A program made the translations under genes and the position numbers. A DNA stretch of 29,195 nt. It comes from Oscillospiraceae bacterium (GTDB taxonomy: Bacteria; Bacillota; Clostridia; Oscillospirales; Ruminococcaceae). Positions 1-6,973 of this stretch are shown here, one piece after another. Below the pieces are notes generated by a model that was not told where the DNA came from, searched no databases, and saw only the letters and a list, made by a program, of their open reading frames with translations. Each line of letters opens with the position of its first letter. Positions within the stretch are counted from its first letter, which is position 1. Location: positions 1 through 29,195 of the forward strand of contig CAAGEZ010000034.1 in the NCBI GenBank assembly GCA_900768995.1, in the 5' to 3' direction.

Positions 1-17
1 AAGAGGTGCAATTAATA

Positions 18-239
18 ATGAATTATCTTATAAACAAGGACCGACGGCTTTCACAGAAAGAAAAAGAAAAAATGTTAAATCAGGCTGTTGCAAATGCCGA
101 AATTGAGGGGTTTATATTTGCCGATGAAGATAAAAAAACAATTATGGATATATTTGATAAAAAAATATCCAGGGAACAAGTAATTAAGCAGTTACAGCAA
201 AAGCCTGCGGAAAGGATACGAGCTGCAAATGGGTTATAA
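18..239 (+). CDS. VbhA-like Fic antitoxin (orphan)
   Basis: Small protein of 73 residues resembling the VbhA family, which blocks Fic AMP-transferases by inserting an inhibitory helix into the Fic active site. The family's helix ends in [S/T]xxxE[G/N]; here the matching stretch is NAEIEGF (about residues 27-33), with Asn at the Ser/Thr position and the Glu and Gly kept. The following EDKKTIMDIFDKKISREQVI is the usual VbhA tail. The ATG at 18 is preferred over a GTG at 6 because AGAGGTG at 3-8 gives normal SD spacing, and the GTG lies inside that SD. VbhA genes normally precede and overlap their Fic toxin, but here a terminator follows within 30 bases and no Fic gene is visible. It is either an orphan or belongs to something left of the window. 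Confidence 0.6.
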   Translation: MNYLINKDRRLSQKEKEKMLNQAVANAEIEGFIFADEDKKTIMDIFDKKISREQVIKQLQQKPAERIRAANGL

Positions 240-268
240 TATTTCTTTTCCGGAAAATAAATAAGATT

Positions 269-305
269 AAGAGGCTGTAGCGTATGCAAACAACCTCTTT
301 TTTTT
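269..305 (+). terminator. Rho-independent terminator of the VbhA-like gene
   Basis: AAGAGG (269-274) pairs with CCTCTT (294-299), extended inward after one mismatch, and an eight-T run follows (298-305). It closes the transcript of the VbhA-like gene before the next locus. Confidence 0.75.
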
Positions 306-352
306 CATAGGTTCTAAGGAACTATCTTTCTATGCCTTTATTAAAAGCATTT

Positions 353-381
353 TTGTTAATGTCAAGCTTTCCTGTTATCAG
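353..381 (+). promoter_or_regulatory. Possible promoter of the small toxin peptide
   Basis: TTGTTA (353-358), 17 bases, then TATCAG (376-381) preceded by TGT, an extended -10 form. The -10 matches only 4 of 6. If used, the RNA would start near 388 and end at the terminator at 571-603, about 220 nt, close to the length of the Fst toxin mRNA of pAD1 par. Confidence 0.4.
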
Positions 382-423
382 AGCATCTTGGATTTTCGTT
401 GGCTGCCAGCCCCGAAGGGTGGT

Positions 424-451
424 GTGTCCATTTATGTGTATCTTCACGTTT
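424..451 (+). repeat. Direct repeat, copy 1, over the toxin start codon
   Basis: This copy runs GTGTCCA, then ATGTGTATCTT, then C, then ACGTTT. It aligns with 609-633 with two short gaps. It covers the end of the ribosome binding region, the toxin start codon and about six codons. Confidence 0.7.
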
Positions 452-517
452 ATCTTGTCCGTACTGGCAAGCGTAGCTGCAAACTACATATGCAAATGGC
501 TGGACGGTGACAAGTAA
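434..517 (+). CDS. Fst-like small hydrophobic type I toxin
   Basis: A 27-residue peptide: MCIFTF, one membrane span (about residues 3-19), then a short polar tail, CKWLDGDK. A hydrophobic helix followed by Trp-Leu and charged residues is the layout of Fst/par-type toxins and similar Firmicutes peptides, which act on the membrane from inside the cell. A GAAGGGTGGTG segment at 412-422 serves as the SD. A longer in-frame ORF starts at 332, but its extra residues are not toxin-like and have no SD. The function is supported mainly by the arrangement: a shared terminator at 571-603, a convergent consensus promoter at 642-670, and a repeat of the start-codon region inside the antisense RNA. The family assignment is by resemblance and layout, not by search. 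Confidence 0.65.
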   Translation: MCIFTFILSVLASVAANYICKWLDGDK

Positions 518-570
518 CAGTGGCGGCACCAGCCTGAAGGTCAGCCTTACCTTTTAAAATATAAAGGCAG

Positions 571-603
571 AACCCCTGAGGAAGTAGCGATTCCTCAGGG
601 GTT
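571..603. terminator. Bidirectional terminator shared by toxin mRNA and antisense RNA
   Basis: Perfect 13-bp stem: AACCCCTGAGGAA (571-583), loop GTAGCGA, TTCCTCAGGGGTT (591-603). U-rich bases follow on both sides (CGTTTGT on plus; CTGCCTTTATATTTT on minus). It would end the toxin mRNA rightward, the antisense RNA leftward, and any folD read-through. Confidence 0.8.
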
Positions 604-608
604 CGTTT

Positions 609-633
609 GTGCCCAAATGTGTATCTTACGTTT
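609..633 (+). repeat. Direct repeat, copy 2, in the antisense RNA 5' end
   Basis: GTGCCCA, AA, ATGTGTATCTT, ACGTTT. This is the second copy of 424-451. Its position just after the predicted antisense start makes the antisense RNA complementary in trans to the toxin translation start. Confidence 0.7.
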
Positions 634-641
634 GTAATTAT

Positions 642-670
642 ATTATACACCTGATTTTTCAAAATGTCAA
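642..670 (-). promoter_or_regulatory. Consensus sigma-A promoter for the antisense RNA
   Basis: On the minus strand TTGACA (670-665), 17 bases, TATAAT (647-642): a perfect consensus with perfect spacing. It lies just downstream of the folD stop and points away from folD, so it serves a short separate transcript. Confidence 0.8.
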
Positions 671-680
671 TACCCAAAAA

Positions 681-1535
681 TCAGCCCACATTATTCTGCT
701 GCTTTGCGGCAGTGAGAGTGTTTCTCATAAGCATAGCAATGGTCATAGGACCAACGCCGCCGGGAACGGGTGTTATGTAGCCTGCCTTGTCCTTGCAGGC
801 ATCAAAATCAACATCTCCGCAGAGCTTGCCCGCTTCATTTCGGTTCATTCCCACATCAATTACAACAGCACCCTCCTTGACCATATCGGGAGTAACGAAC
901 TTTGCCTTGCCCACAGCGGCAACAAGGATATCAGCCTGTGCGCATATCTCCTTGAGATTTTTTGTCCTGGAGTGGGTAATGGTTACGGTGCCGTTTTTGT
1001 GGAGGAGGAGCATTGCCATAGGCTTGCCAACGATGTTGCTTCTGCCGATAACGACGCAGTTTTTGCCGCATACGTCAACGCCTGTGTCGGCGATAAGCTC
1101 CATAACGCCTGCAGGGGTGCAGGGGAGGAATGAGTAGTCGCCTATCATAATGTGACCCACATTTTCGGGGTGGAATGCATCAACGTCCTTTTCGGGGCGG
1201 ATAGCGTTGATAACGGCGGTCTCGTTTATCTGCCTGGGGAGCGGGAGCTGGACAAGTATTCCGTTTACACGGCTGTCGTTATTCAGCTTGTCAACAAGCT
1301 CAAGAAGCTCCGCTTCGGCAGTGCTTTCGGGAAGAGCATACTCGAATGACTCAAATCCCACCTCTGCGCAGGCCTTTTTCTTGTTGTTGACATAAACTCT
1401 CGATGCGGGATTGTCTCCCACGATCACTACCGCCAGACCTATTGATATGCCTTTTGCTCTGAGTGCATCGGCTTCGGCTTTAACGCCTGCCTTGACCCTT
1501 GCGGATACTGCCTTGCCGTCGATAAAATTTGCCAT
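681..1535 (-). CDS. folD: Bifunctional methylene-THF dehydrogenase / methenyl-THF cyclohydrolase FolD
   Basis: Interconverts 5,10-methylene-, 5,10-methenyl- and 10-formyl-tetrahydrofolate in the cytosol, supplying one-carbon units for purine and fMet-tRNA synthesis. The 284 residues match the usual family length. Visible motifs are YVNNK (48-52) with the catalytic Lys, QLPLP (96-100), the nucleotide-binding loop VVIGRSNIVGKP (161-172) and the C-terminal signature PVPGGVGPMT (256-265). The ATG has GGAGGGAC upstream. It is the last gene of the minus-strand run yfmF-yfmH-lgt-folD, 19 bases after the lgt stop. Confidence 0.97.
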   Translation of the reverse strand: MANFIDGKAVSARVKAGVKAEADALRAKGISIGLAVVIVGDNPASRVYVNNKKKACAEVGFESFEYALPESTAEAELLELVDKLNNDSRVNGILVQLPLPRQINETAVINAIRPEKDVDAFHPENVGHIMIGDYSFLPCTPAGVMELIADTGVDVCGKNCVVIGRSNIVGKPMAMLLLHKNGTVTITHSRTKNLKEICAQADILVAAVGKAKFVTPDMVKEGAVVIDVGMNRNEAGKLCGDVDFDACKDKAGYITPVPGGVGPMTIAMLMRNTLTAAKQQNNVG

Positions 1536-1554
1536 TTTTTAGTCCCTCCGTTTA

Positions 1555-2586
1555 TTATTTATCATCTGAATTTTCGTCGCTTTCGTCCTCGGAAACGATC
1601 TTCTGTTCCTCGGTAAGTTCCTTGTGCTTCTTGGCCTTTCTGCGCTCCTCGGCATCTTTTTCGGCATTTGCCGCCGCTTCGAGGATAGCCTTGGACTCGT
1701 CTGTGTCACAGTAAAGCACGGTGCCCTTCTTCTTTACCCTTATGCGCATTGCGATGATGATGACAAGGGCGGCTATTGCGCTGATAAGTGCAAGCATCTG
1801 AGAGGCTCTCACGCTGCCGATGTAAAGGCTGTCGGTTCTCAGACCCTCGATAAAAAATCTGCCAGTGCCGTACCACAGAACGTACATACAGAATACCTCG
1901 CCGTCAAATTTGCGGTGCTTGTGGTAAAGGTGAAGCAGCAGAAAGCCTATTGCGCACCATATAGATTCATAGAGAAAGCAGGGGTGAACGGGCATATATG
2001 GGTTGATTTCCATTCCCTGCGCCGCAAGAGATGCCTGATGATTTAAAAGATACTGCTGTATCTTTCCGCCCGACATTCCCCAAGGGAGCGTGGTGTTGCA
2101 GCCGAATGCTTCCTGATTGAAGAAGTTGCCCCATCTGCCCACAGCCTGTCCGATAAGGAAGCCCATTGAGGCAAGATCGAGGGTAGGGAGAATTTTAAGC
2201 TTGCGTATTTTCGCCGTGATGCAGCCGAAAAGCAGTGCTCCGAGGATACCGCCATAAATGGCAAGTCCTCCGTCTCTTATGGCGAAAACGTCCCTTATGT
2301 CGTGAAAGCTCTCGGCGTGGAGTACCACATAGTAAAGCCTTGCGCCGATAACTGCGCCGATAAGTCCCGCAAAAACTGTGTCGGTAAGGCGGTCGCCGTC
2401 AATGCCGAAGGTCTTTGTCCGCTTGAAGCAGTATATCATCGCCAGCAGCATTCCGAAGGCTATGAGCACGCCGTACCATTTTATGGACAGTCCGAAAAGA
2501 GAGAATGCCTCATTGTCAAGGGTGATGTCTATGCCAAGCCCGGGAAAAACGATATTGTTTCCGTAAAGTCTTCCGACTTCGTTCAT
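1555..2586 (-). CDS. lgt: Prolipoprotein diacylglyceryl transferase Lgt with charged C-terminal tail
   Basis: Membrane enzyme that transfers diacylglyceryl from phosphatidylglycerol to the lipobox Cys of prolipoproteins. Several membrane spans are evident. The Lgt signature appears as GRWGNFFNQEAFG (150-162), followed by HPCFLYES (201-208) and YGTGRFFIEGLRTD (239-252), which carry conserved catalytic and lipid-binding residues. After the last span (about 262-282), residues 283-343 form a Lys/Glu-rich, coiled-coil-like cytosolic tail ending in Asp/Glu/Ser repeats, longer than in B. subtilis Lgt. GAAAGGACTG precedes the ATG. It lies 24 bases after yfmH in one operon. A substrate, the SGNH lipoprotein at 27709-28983, is in the same window. 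Confidence 0.96.
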   Translation of the reverse strand: MNEVGRLYGNNIVFPGLGIDITLDNEAFSLFGLSIKWYGVLIAFGMLLAMIYCFKRTKTFGIDGDRLTDTVFAGLIGAVIGARLYYVVLHAESFHDIRDVFAIRDGGLAIYGGILGALLFGCITAKIRKLKILPTLDLASMGFLIGQAVGRWGNFFNQEAFGCNTTLPWGMSGGKIQQYLLNHQASLAAQGMEINPYMPVHPCFLYESIWCAIGFLLLHLYHKHRKFDGEVFCMYVLWYGTGRFFIEGLRTDSLYIGSVRASQMLALISAIAALVIIIAMRIRVKKKGTVLYCDTDESKAILEAAANAEKDAEERRKAKKHKELTEEQKIVSEDESDENSDDK

Positions 2587-2610
2587 TTGTGATATTCAGT
2601 CCTTTCGGGA

Positions 2611-3894
2611 TTATTTTTCAATGGGACGGATAACGGAAAGAGTGCAGTTATCCGTATCAAAACGTGTTTTAAGGCAGTTTTTCAGGTCATCGAGTGTCAC
2701 ATTTGCGGCGGCTTCGATAACTGAGAATGCATCTCCCGTTCCTCTGAGTCCTGCATTTACAAGTGCAGATGCAACGGATTCGGGGCTTTCAAGGGATTTG
2801 ATAAGAGAGCCGTAATAATACTTCTTTGATATCTCAAAGGTCTCGGCATCAAAGCCCTTTTCAGAGCGCATTTTTATCTCCTCTGCAAGAGCGGAGCGTA
2901 CCTTTTCGGGGTCTCTTGATTCGCCGCCGAAAATGGGAACAAAGAATCCGTCGCCTGAGAATGTCTCGAAATAGAATGAGGAATTGATAATTCCCTCATC
3001 GTAAAGCTTTTTGTAAAGTTCAGAGGTCTCGCCGATAAGCAGCTCTTCCACTATATTGCACATAACAGTCTCACGAACGATATCCTCATTGCTCACAGGC
3101 TTGGACTTGAAGCCGAGATTGAACATCGGCACAGCCACCTCAAAGCGCTGCTCTTTATAACTTTCCTTTACCCTGTCAGGCTCTTCGGGAACGATGGAGA
3201 TAAGATTCTTGTTCTCGCAGGGCTTCAAAAGCTCATCACACGCAGCAAGTATTTCGTCCTCGTTCACATCTCCCGCAATGGCGAGGACCATATTGTGGAG
3301 ATTGTAGAAGGTGTAGTAGCAGCGGTAAAGCAGGTCGGCGGTTATTTTTGCAATGGATTCCTGTGTGCCTGCAATGTCTATTCTGACGGGATTTTCGTGG
3401 TAAATGCCCTCCAAGAGATTGAAAAATACTCTCCAGTCGGGACTGTCATCGTACATTCTTATCTCCTGACCGATGATTCCCTGCTCCTTGCGGACAGTTT
3501 CCTCGGTGAAATATGGTTTCTGAACGAAGTCGAGGAGTATTCTAAGAGAGGGGATAAAATTATCGGTGCAGCTGAAAAGATAGCAGGTCCTGTCGAATGA
3601 TGTGTATGCATTTCCCGATGCGCCTGTTTTGGCGTAAAGGTCGAAAACGTCGCAGTCCTCATTTTCAAAGAGCTTGTGCTCAAGATAATGGGCAATTCCG
3701 TTTGGAACGGTGACGAAATCAGGATCGTCGGAGGTCTTGAAAGTGGTGTTCACGGAGCCGTAGCGTGTGCCGAAAATAGCGTGCTTCACGCTATAGCCCG
3801 GGGTTTTCCAGATGAGTATTTCAAGTCCGCTGTCGTGGATAATTTTTGTGTATTTTTCTCCTGTTCGGGAGTTTGTAATGAGTTCCCTATTCAT
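2611..3894 (-). CDS. yfmH: M16 family metallopeptidase YfmH (active-site subunit)
   Basis: Pitrilysin-like zinc peptidase of 427 residues. The inverted zinc motif HxxEH is seen as HYLEH (69-73), and the third ligand is probably one of the Glu residues in EQGIIGQE (137-144). It pairs with the following subunit YfmF, as M16 enzymes often work as an active plus inactive pair. In Bacilli the homologous pair (YmfF/YmfH) has been linked to 5-aminopentanol modification of EF-P; whether that holds here is unknown, and no efp gene is in the window. Its ATG lies 3 bases after the yfmF stop and its AAAGGAGGAG SD is inside the end of yfmF, so translation is probably coupled. Confidence 0.9.
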   Translation of the reverse strand: MNRELITNSRTGEKYTKIIHDSGLEILIWKTPGYSVKHAIFGTRYGSVNTTFKTSDDPDFVTVPNGIAHYLEHKLFENEDCDVFDLYAKTGASGNAYTSFDRTCYLFSCTDNFIPSLRILLDFVQKPYFTEETVRKEQGIIGQEIRMYDDSPDWRVFFNLLEGIYHENPVRIDIAGTQESIAKITADLLYRCYYTFYNLHNMVLAIAGDVNEDEILAACDELLKPCENKNLISIVPEEPDRVKESYKEQRFEVAVPMFNLGFKSKPVSNEDIVRETVMCNIVEELLIGETSELYKKLYDEGIINSSFYFETFSGDGFFVPIFGGESRDPEKVRSALAEEIKMRSEKGFDAETFEISKKYYYGSLIKSLESPESVASALVNAGLRGTGDAFSVIEAAANVTLDDLKNCLKTRFDTDNCTLSVIRPIEK

Positions 3895-3897
3895 CGC

Positions 3898-5172
3898 TTA
3901 CTCCTCCTTTCCTGTGAGAACATATACGGTATCGAGCTTCAGTGACCTTGCATATTCGCAAAGCTGCTCACGGGTAACGGCATTTATTTTCTCAGCCGCT
4001 TCTTCGGGAGAAAAATATTCGTCGTCAAGATATCTGTCAGCTATCCAGTCCGCAGCAAAGCGGGGGTAGTCAAATCCCGATTTCGATGCGCAGGTAAGGA
4101 GGAGCTTGGTCTTTTCGATAAGGTCATCGGAAAATTCGCCATTTGCCGCAAGTCCAACCTGTCTCATTATCTCAGCCCTTGCAGGCTCAATATTTTCGCT
4201 TTCAACGCCGCTGTCGATGTAGAGAACGCCCTTTTTGCGGTTGCTGCTGGCAGAGCAGTAGTAGCAAAGGCTCAGCTTTTCTCTTACAGTCTTAAAGAGC
4301 ATTGAAAAGGCAGTGCCGCCGAGAATTGCGGAAAAGAGCCTTGATACGCTGTAATCGGTGATATCGGTCTTATATGCCATAACCATTTTGCTCTGAGCCA
4401 CTTCAAGTCTTTCTGTCTTTTCGGCGGTTTCGGACTTGGCGGGAGATGTATTTTTGATTATCTCATAAACGTCCCCTCGTTCCATATTGGAGAAGCGTTC
4501 GGTCATAAGTTCAATGCACCTGTCGGAAATGCTGTTTCCAACGAGAACTATTTCAATACGTGCGGTTTTAAGAATATTCTTATAAGCCCTGTAAGCCTCG
4601 GCGGAAGTGAGAGCCATAGCGTCGGAGCACTCGCCCTTTATGGGGATTCCCGAAGGCTCATTTTCATAAATTATCCTGCCTGCATTTTTGAGGGCATAGG
4701 TGCGCTTGTCGTTGATATCAGCGTCAATGCTGTCGATAAGCTCCTGCTTTTTCAGTGCAAACTGCTTTTCGGGGAACATTTCCTCGCCATTTACTGTCTC
4801 GGTCACAGGCTCAAAAATGCACTCGGTAAGGAGCTTTGCAGTCTCATAGGTGATGTCCTCGCCGTTTAATGCATATTTATCCGCAATGCAGGAGGCTGCT
4901 GCGGTCAGCTGAGCACTGTCGATGTATCGGCATATGCCCGTGTTTACGGAAGCACCGTAGAGCATTCCCAGCCGTTTGCTGAAATCGGTGACTGTGGGGC
5001 AGCTCTTGCAGGTATTCTCTATCATAAAGGCAACAGCGGCATTTGCGGCAGCTGATTCCTTTGAATGCTTGCACACAAAGTTCACCACTATGCTGCTGGT
5101 CTTGAATTTGGGGTCGGTAAGAACGGTCATACCTATCCCTTTGGCAATTTCTGTTCTTCTTTGGTCTGACAC
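3898..5172 (-). CDS. yfmF: M16 family protein YfmF (non-catalytic partner)
   Basis: Partner of YfmH, 424 residues with the same two-domain M16 fold, but the HxxEH motif is absent: the region around FMIENTCKSCPTVTDF, where the zinc helix should be, has no paired His. This fits the inactive substrate-binding half of an M16 pair. It starts with GTG at 5172, chosen because CGGAGATGATAAA sits just upstream. It is the first gene of the yfmF-yfmH-lgt-folD run, behind the extended -10 promoter at 5206-5234. Confidence 0.88.
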   Translation of the reverse strand: MSDQRRTEIAKGIGMTVLTDPKFKTSSIVVNFVCKHSKESAAANAAVAFMIENTCKSCPTVTDFSKRLGMLYGASVNTGICRYIDSAQLTAAASCIADKYALNGEDITYETAKLLTECIFEPVTETVNGEEMFPEKQFALKKQELIDSIDADINDKRTYALKNAGRIIYENEPSGIPIKGECSDAMALTSAEAYRAYKNILKTARIEIVLVGNSISDRCIELMTERFSNMERGDVYEIIKNTSPAKSETAEKTERLEVAQSKMVMAYKTDITDYSVSRLFSAILGGTAFSMLFKTVREKLSLCYYCSASSNRKKGVLYIDSGVESENIEPARAEIMRQVGLAANGEFSDDLIEKTKLLLTCASKSGFDYPRFAADWIADRYLDDEYFSPEEAAEKINAVTREQLCEYARSLKLDTVYVLTGKEE

Positions 5173-5205
5173 TTTATCATCTCCGAATAAAAATAATATA
5201 TTTTA

Positions 5206-5234
5206 AGTATAACACATATTTCGGTAAATTTCCA
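5206..5234 (-). promoter_or_regulatory. Extended -10 promoter of the yfmF-yfmH-lgt-folD operon
   Basis: Minus strand: TGT then TATACT (5211-5206), an extended -10, with a weak -35 TGGAAA (5234-5229) 17 bases upstream. The expected start is near 5199, leaving a short leader before the GTG at 5172. Confidence 0.65.
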
Positions 5235-5250
5235 CTATTTCACAAGTTTT

Positions 5251-5682
5251 TCATCTGACAATGAGCAGAATTATCCCGACAACGGCGGAAACCGCTCCGC
5301 AAAGCCTTTCGGAAAGGCGGTATTTTTTCTCTGTGCTTATGAAACGCTCGTAAGTATTGTCCCCTTTGATGACAGACCTGTCCGCAGGCATTCCCTCGAT
5401 AAAATAAACGGTTATCCTGTCCCCACGCTTATAATCGCTCCTGAAAGGCTCGGTGCAGCGGTGGACAATAGTTCGTTTCTGCTCCTCGATTCGTATTTGT
5501 ATTATTGCCGCTTTTTTTCCCTTTTCATCGGTAATGTCAAGGACTGCGGCGGAGTATTCCTTTGCGGCAGATATAAAGCTTTGCAGCTTCCCCGAGTATT
5601 CAAGGCTCTTTTTCTCAGCCCATACAGAAAATATGATTAGGGCAATGCCCAGAATCATCAGTATAACGGCAAAACAGACCAT
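5251..5682 (-). CDS. Small membrane protein, DUF3592-like
   Basis: Function unknown. The 143 residues have a membrane span at each end (about 3-20 and 125-142) and a soluble middle. The middle segment YKRGDRITVYFIEGMPADR resembles the G-D-x-V-x-V-Y pattern of DUF3592 proteins, but this is a loose match by eye. The ATG is 11 bases after the hflX stop; the SD CGGAG overlaps the end of that stop region, so it is probably co-transcribed with hflX. No good terminator hairpin is seen after it. Confidence 0.7.
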   Translation of the reverse strand: MVCFAVILMILGIALIIFSVWAEKKSLEYSGKLQSFISAAKEYSAAVLDITDEKGKKAAIIQIRIEEQKRTIVHRCTEPFRSDYKRGDRITVYFIEGMPADRSVIKGDNTYERFISTEKKYRLSERLCGAVSAVVGIILLIVR

Positions 5683-5693
5683 ACCAAGCTCCG

Positions 5694-6956
5694 TTACTGC
5701 TCACAGCGGTATTCTTCAACGAGATAATACACCTTTTTGTCCACAAGGGCATCAATGAGAGTGCCCTTTTCGGTGTATTCCTCGGAGAAAATTTTTCCGT
5801 CGGCACGGATAGTATTGAGCAGGCTGCCCTTGTCATAGGGGATAACAAAGCTGCCTCTTACCGCCTGTTCGGGGAGATTTGCGGCAATTACTTCAAGTAG
5901 CCTGTCAAAGCCTGTCTGCTCCTTGGCGGATATCTTGACGGTGGTGCTGTCCTCGGGGATATTTTCCCAGCCCGGCAGCTTGTCGCACTTGTTGAGCACG
6001 TTTATTTTCGGGATATCGTCGCAGCCAAGCTCGGAAAGCAGTTCATTTGTGACCTGAGCCTGTCCGTATGCATCATCGGAGCTGATGTCGATAACATTCA
6101 GGATAATATCCGCATTTGCTGCCTCTTCAAGAGTGCTCTTGAAGGCTTCAACAAGGTGATGTGGGAGTCGGCGGATAAGTCCTACCGTATCGGTAAGGAG
6201 AACGCTCCGTCCGTCGGGCAGCTCTATGGAGCGTGAGGTTATGTCCAGGGTTGCAAAAAGCTTGTTTTCAGCCAGCACTCCCGCATCTGTGAGAGCGTTC
6301 AGCAGGGTGGATTTTCCCACATTGGTATATCCTACCACGGCAGCGGTGAGAACGCTGTCCTTTTTTCTGCGCTTTCTGATAAGGTCTCTGCGGCGGCGTA
6401 TCTCTTTTAAATCATCTTCAAGAAGCTCTATCCTCCGCCTGATGTGCCGCCTGTCGGTCTCAAGCTTTGATTCTCCGGGACCTCTTGTGCCTATTCCGCC
6501 GCCCAGACGGGACATTGAAATGCCCTTTCCCGCAAGGTGGGCAAGGCGGTATTTCTGCTGTGCAAGCTCCACCTGAATGCGTCCCTCGGCGGAAAGCGCC
6601 CTCTGAGCGAATATGTCAAGGATAAGGGTGGTTCGGTCAATGGCTCTCACATCGGTGATGTTTTCGATGTTTCTTGTCTGATTTGCGGTAAGCTCGCAGT
6701 CGAATATGAGCAGATCTGCGCCCAAAGCTTCAAGCTCTGCGGTCAGCTCCGCAAGGCGGCCCGAACCGATATATGTGGCTGTGTCGGGAGAGGGACGCTT
6801 CTGCATCACCTGTCCCACCACCTCAGCTCCTGCGGTGTGGGCAAGCTCTTCAAGCTCTTTCAGCGACAGCTCGGCATCAAATTCGCCTGTGTCAACGGTT
6901 ATAAGAACAGCTTTTACAGGAATTTCCTGTGCTGCGGTCTCGTAAAGTTCGGGCAT
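5694..6956 (-). CDS. hflX: Ribosome-associated GTPase HflX
   Basis: GTPase that binds the 50S subunit and splits or rescues stalled ribosomes, notably under heat or antibiotic stress. Its 420 residues are typical. The N-terminal HflX domain includes the glycine-rich GGGIGTRGPGESKLETDRR (152-170), followed by a basic coiled-coil segment (172-200). The GTPase motifs are G1 GYTNVGKS (209-216), G3 DTVG (256-259), G4 NKCD (322-325) and G5 SAK (343-345). AAAGGACT lies before the ATG. It sits 17 bases after the HTH gene and just before the small membrane protein, so these three likely form one transcript. Confidence 0.97.
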   Translation of the reverse strand: MPELYETAAQEIPVKAVLITVDTGEFDAELSLKELEELAHTAGAEVVGQVMQKRPSPDTATYIGSGRLAELTAELEALGADLLIFDCELTANQTRNIENITDVRAIDRTTLILDIFAQRALSAEGRIQVELAQQKYRLAHLAGKGISMSRLGGGIGTRGPGESKLETDRRHIRRRIELLEDDLKEIRRRRDLIRKRRKKDSVLTAAVVGYTNVGKSTLLNALTDAGVLAENKLFATLDITSRSIELPDGRSVLLTDTVGLIRRLPHHLVEAFKSTLEEAANADIILNVIDISSDDAYGQAQVTNELLSELGCDDIPKINVLNKCDKLPGWENIPEDSTTVKISAKEQTGFDRLLEVIAANLPEQAVRGSFVIPYDKGSLLNTIRADGKIFSEEYTEKGTLIDALVDKKVYYLVEEYRCEQ

Positions 6957-6973
6957 AGCTTTAGTCCTTTCTG

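Larger units (their letters stand above)
565..635 (-). ncRNA. Antisense RNA antitoxin (par RNA II-like)
   Basis: Predicted RNA of about 65-70 nt running leftward from the promoter at 642-670, with an expected start near 635. Its first 25 or so bases are the complement of repeat copy 2 (609-633), so they can pair with the toxin start region at 424-451. It then reads through the 571-603 hairpin, whose loop is complementary to the same loop in the toxin mRNA. In the par locus of plasmid pAD1, RNA II is also about 65 nt, is transcribed convergently to the toxin RNA, shares its terminator and pairs through direct repeats. The match here is in architecture; expression is not shown. Confidence 0.6.

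Noticed and set aside
332..433. N-terminal extension of the small toxin (start at 332)
   Set aside because: No SD, and the extension lies over the predicted promoter and leader.
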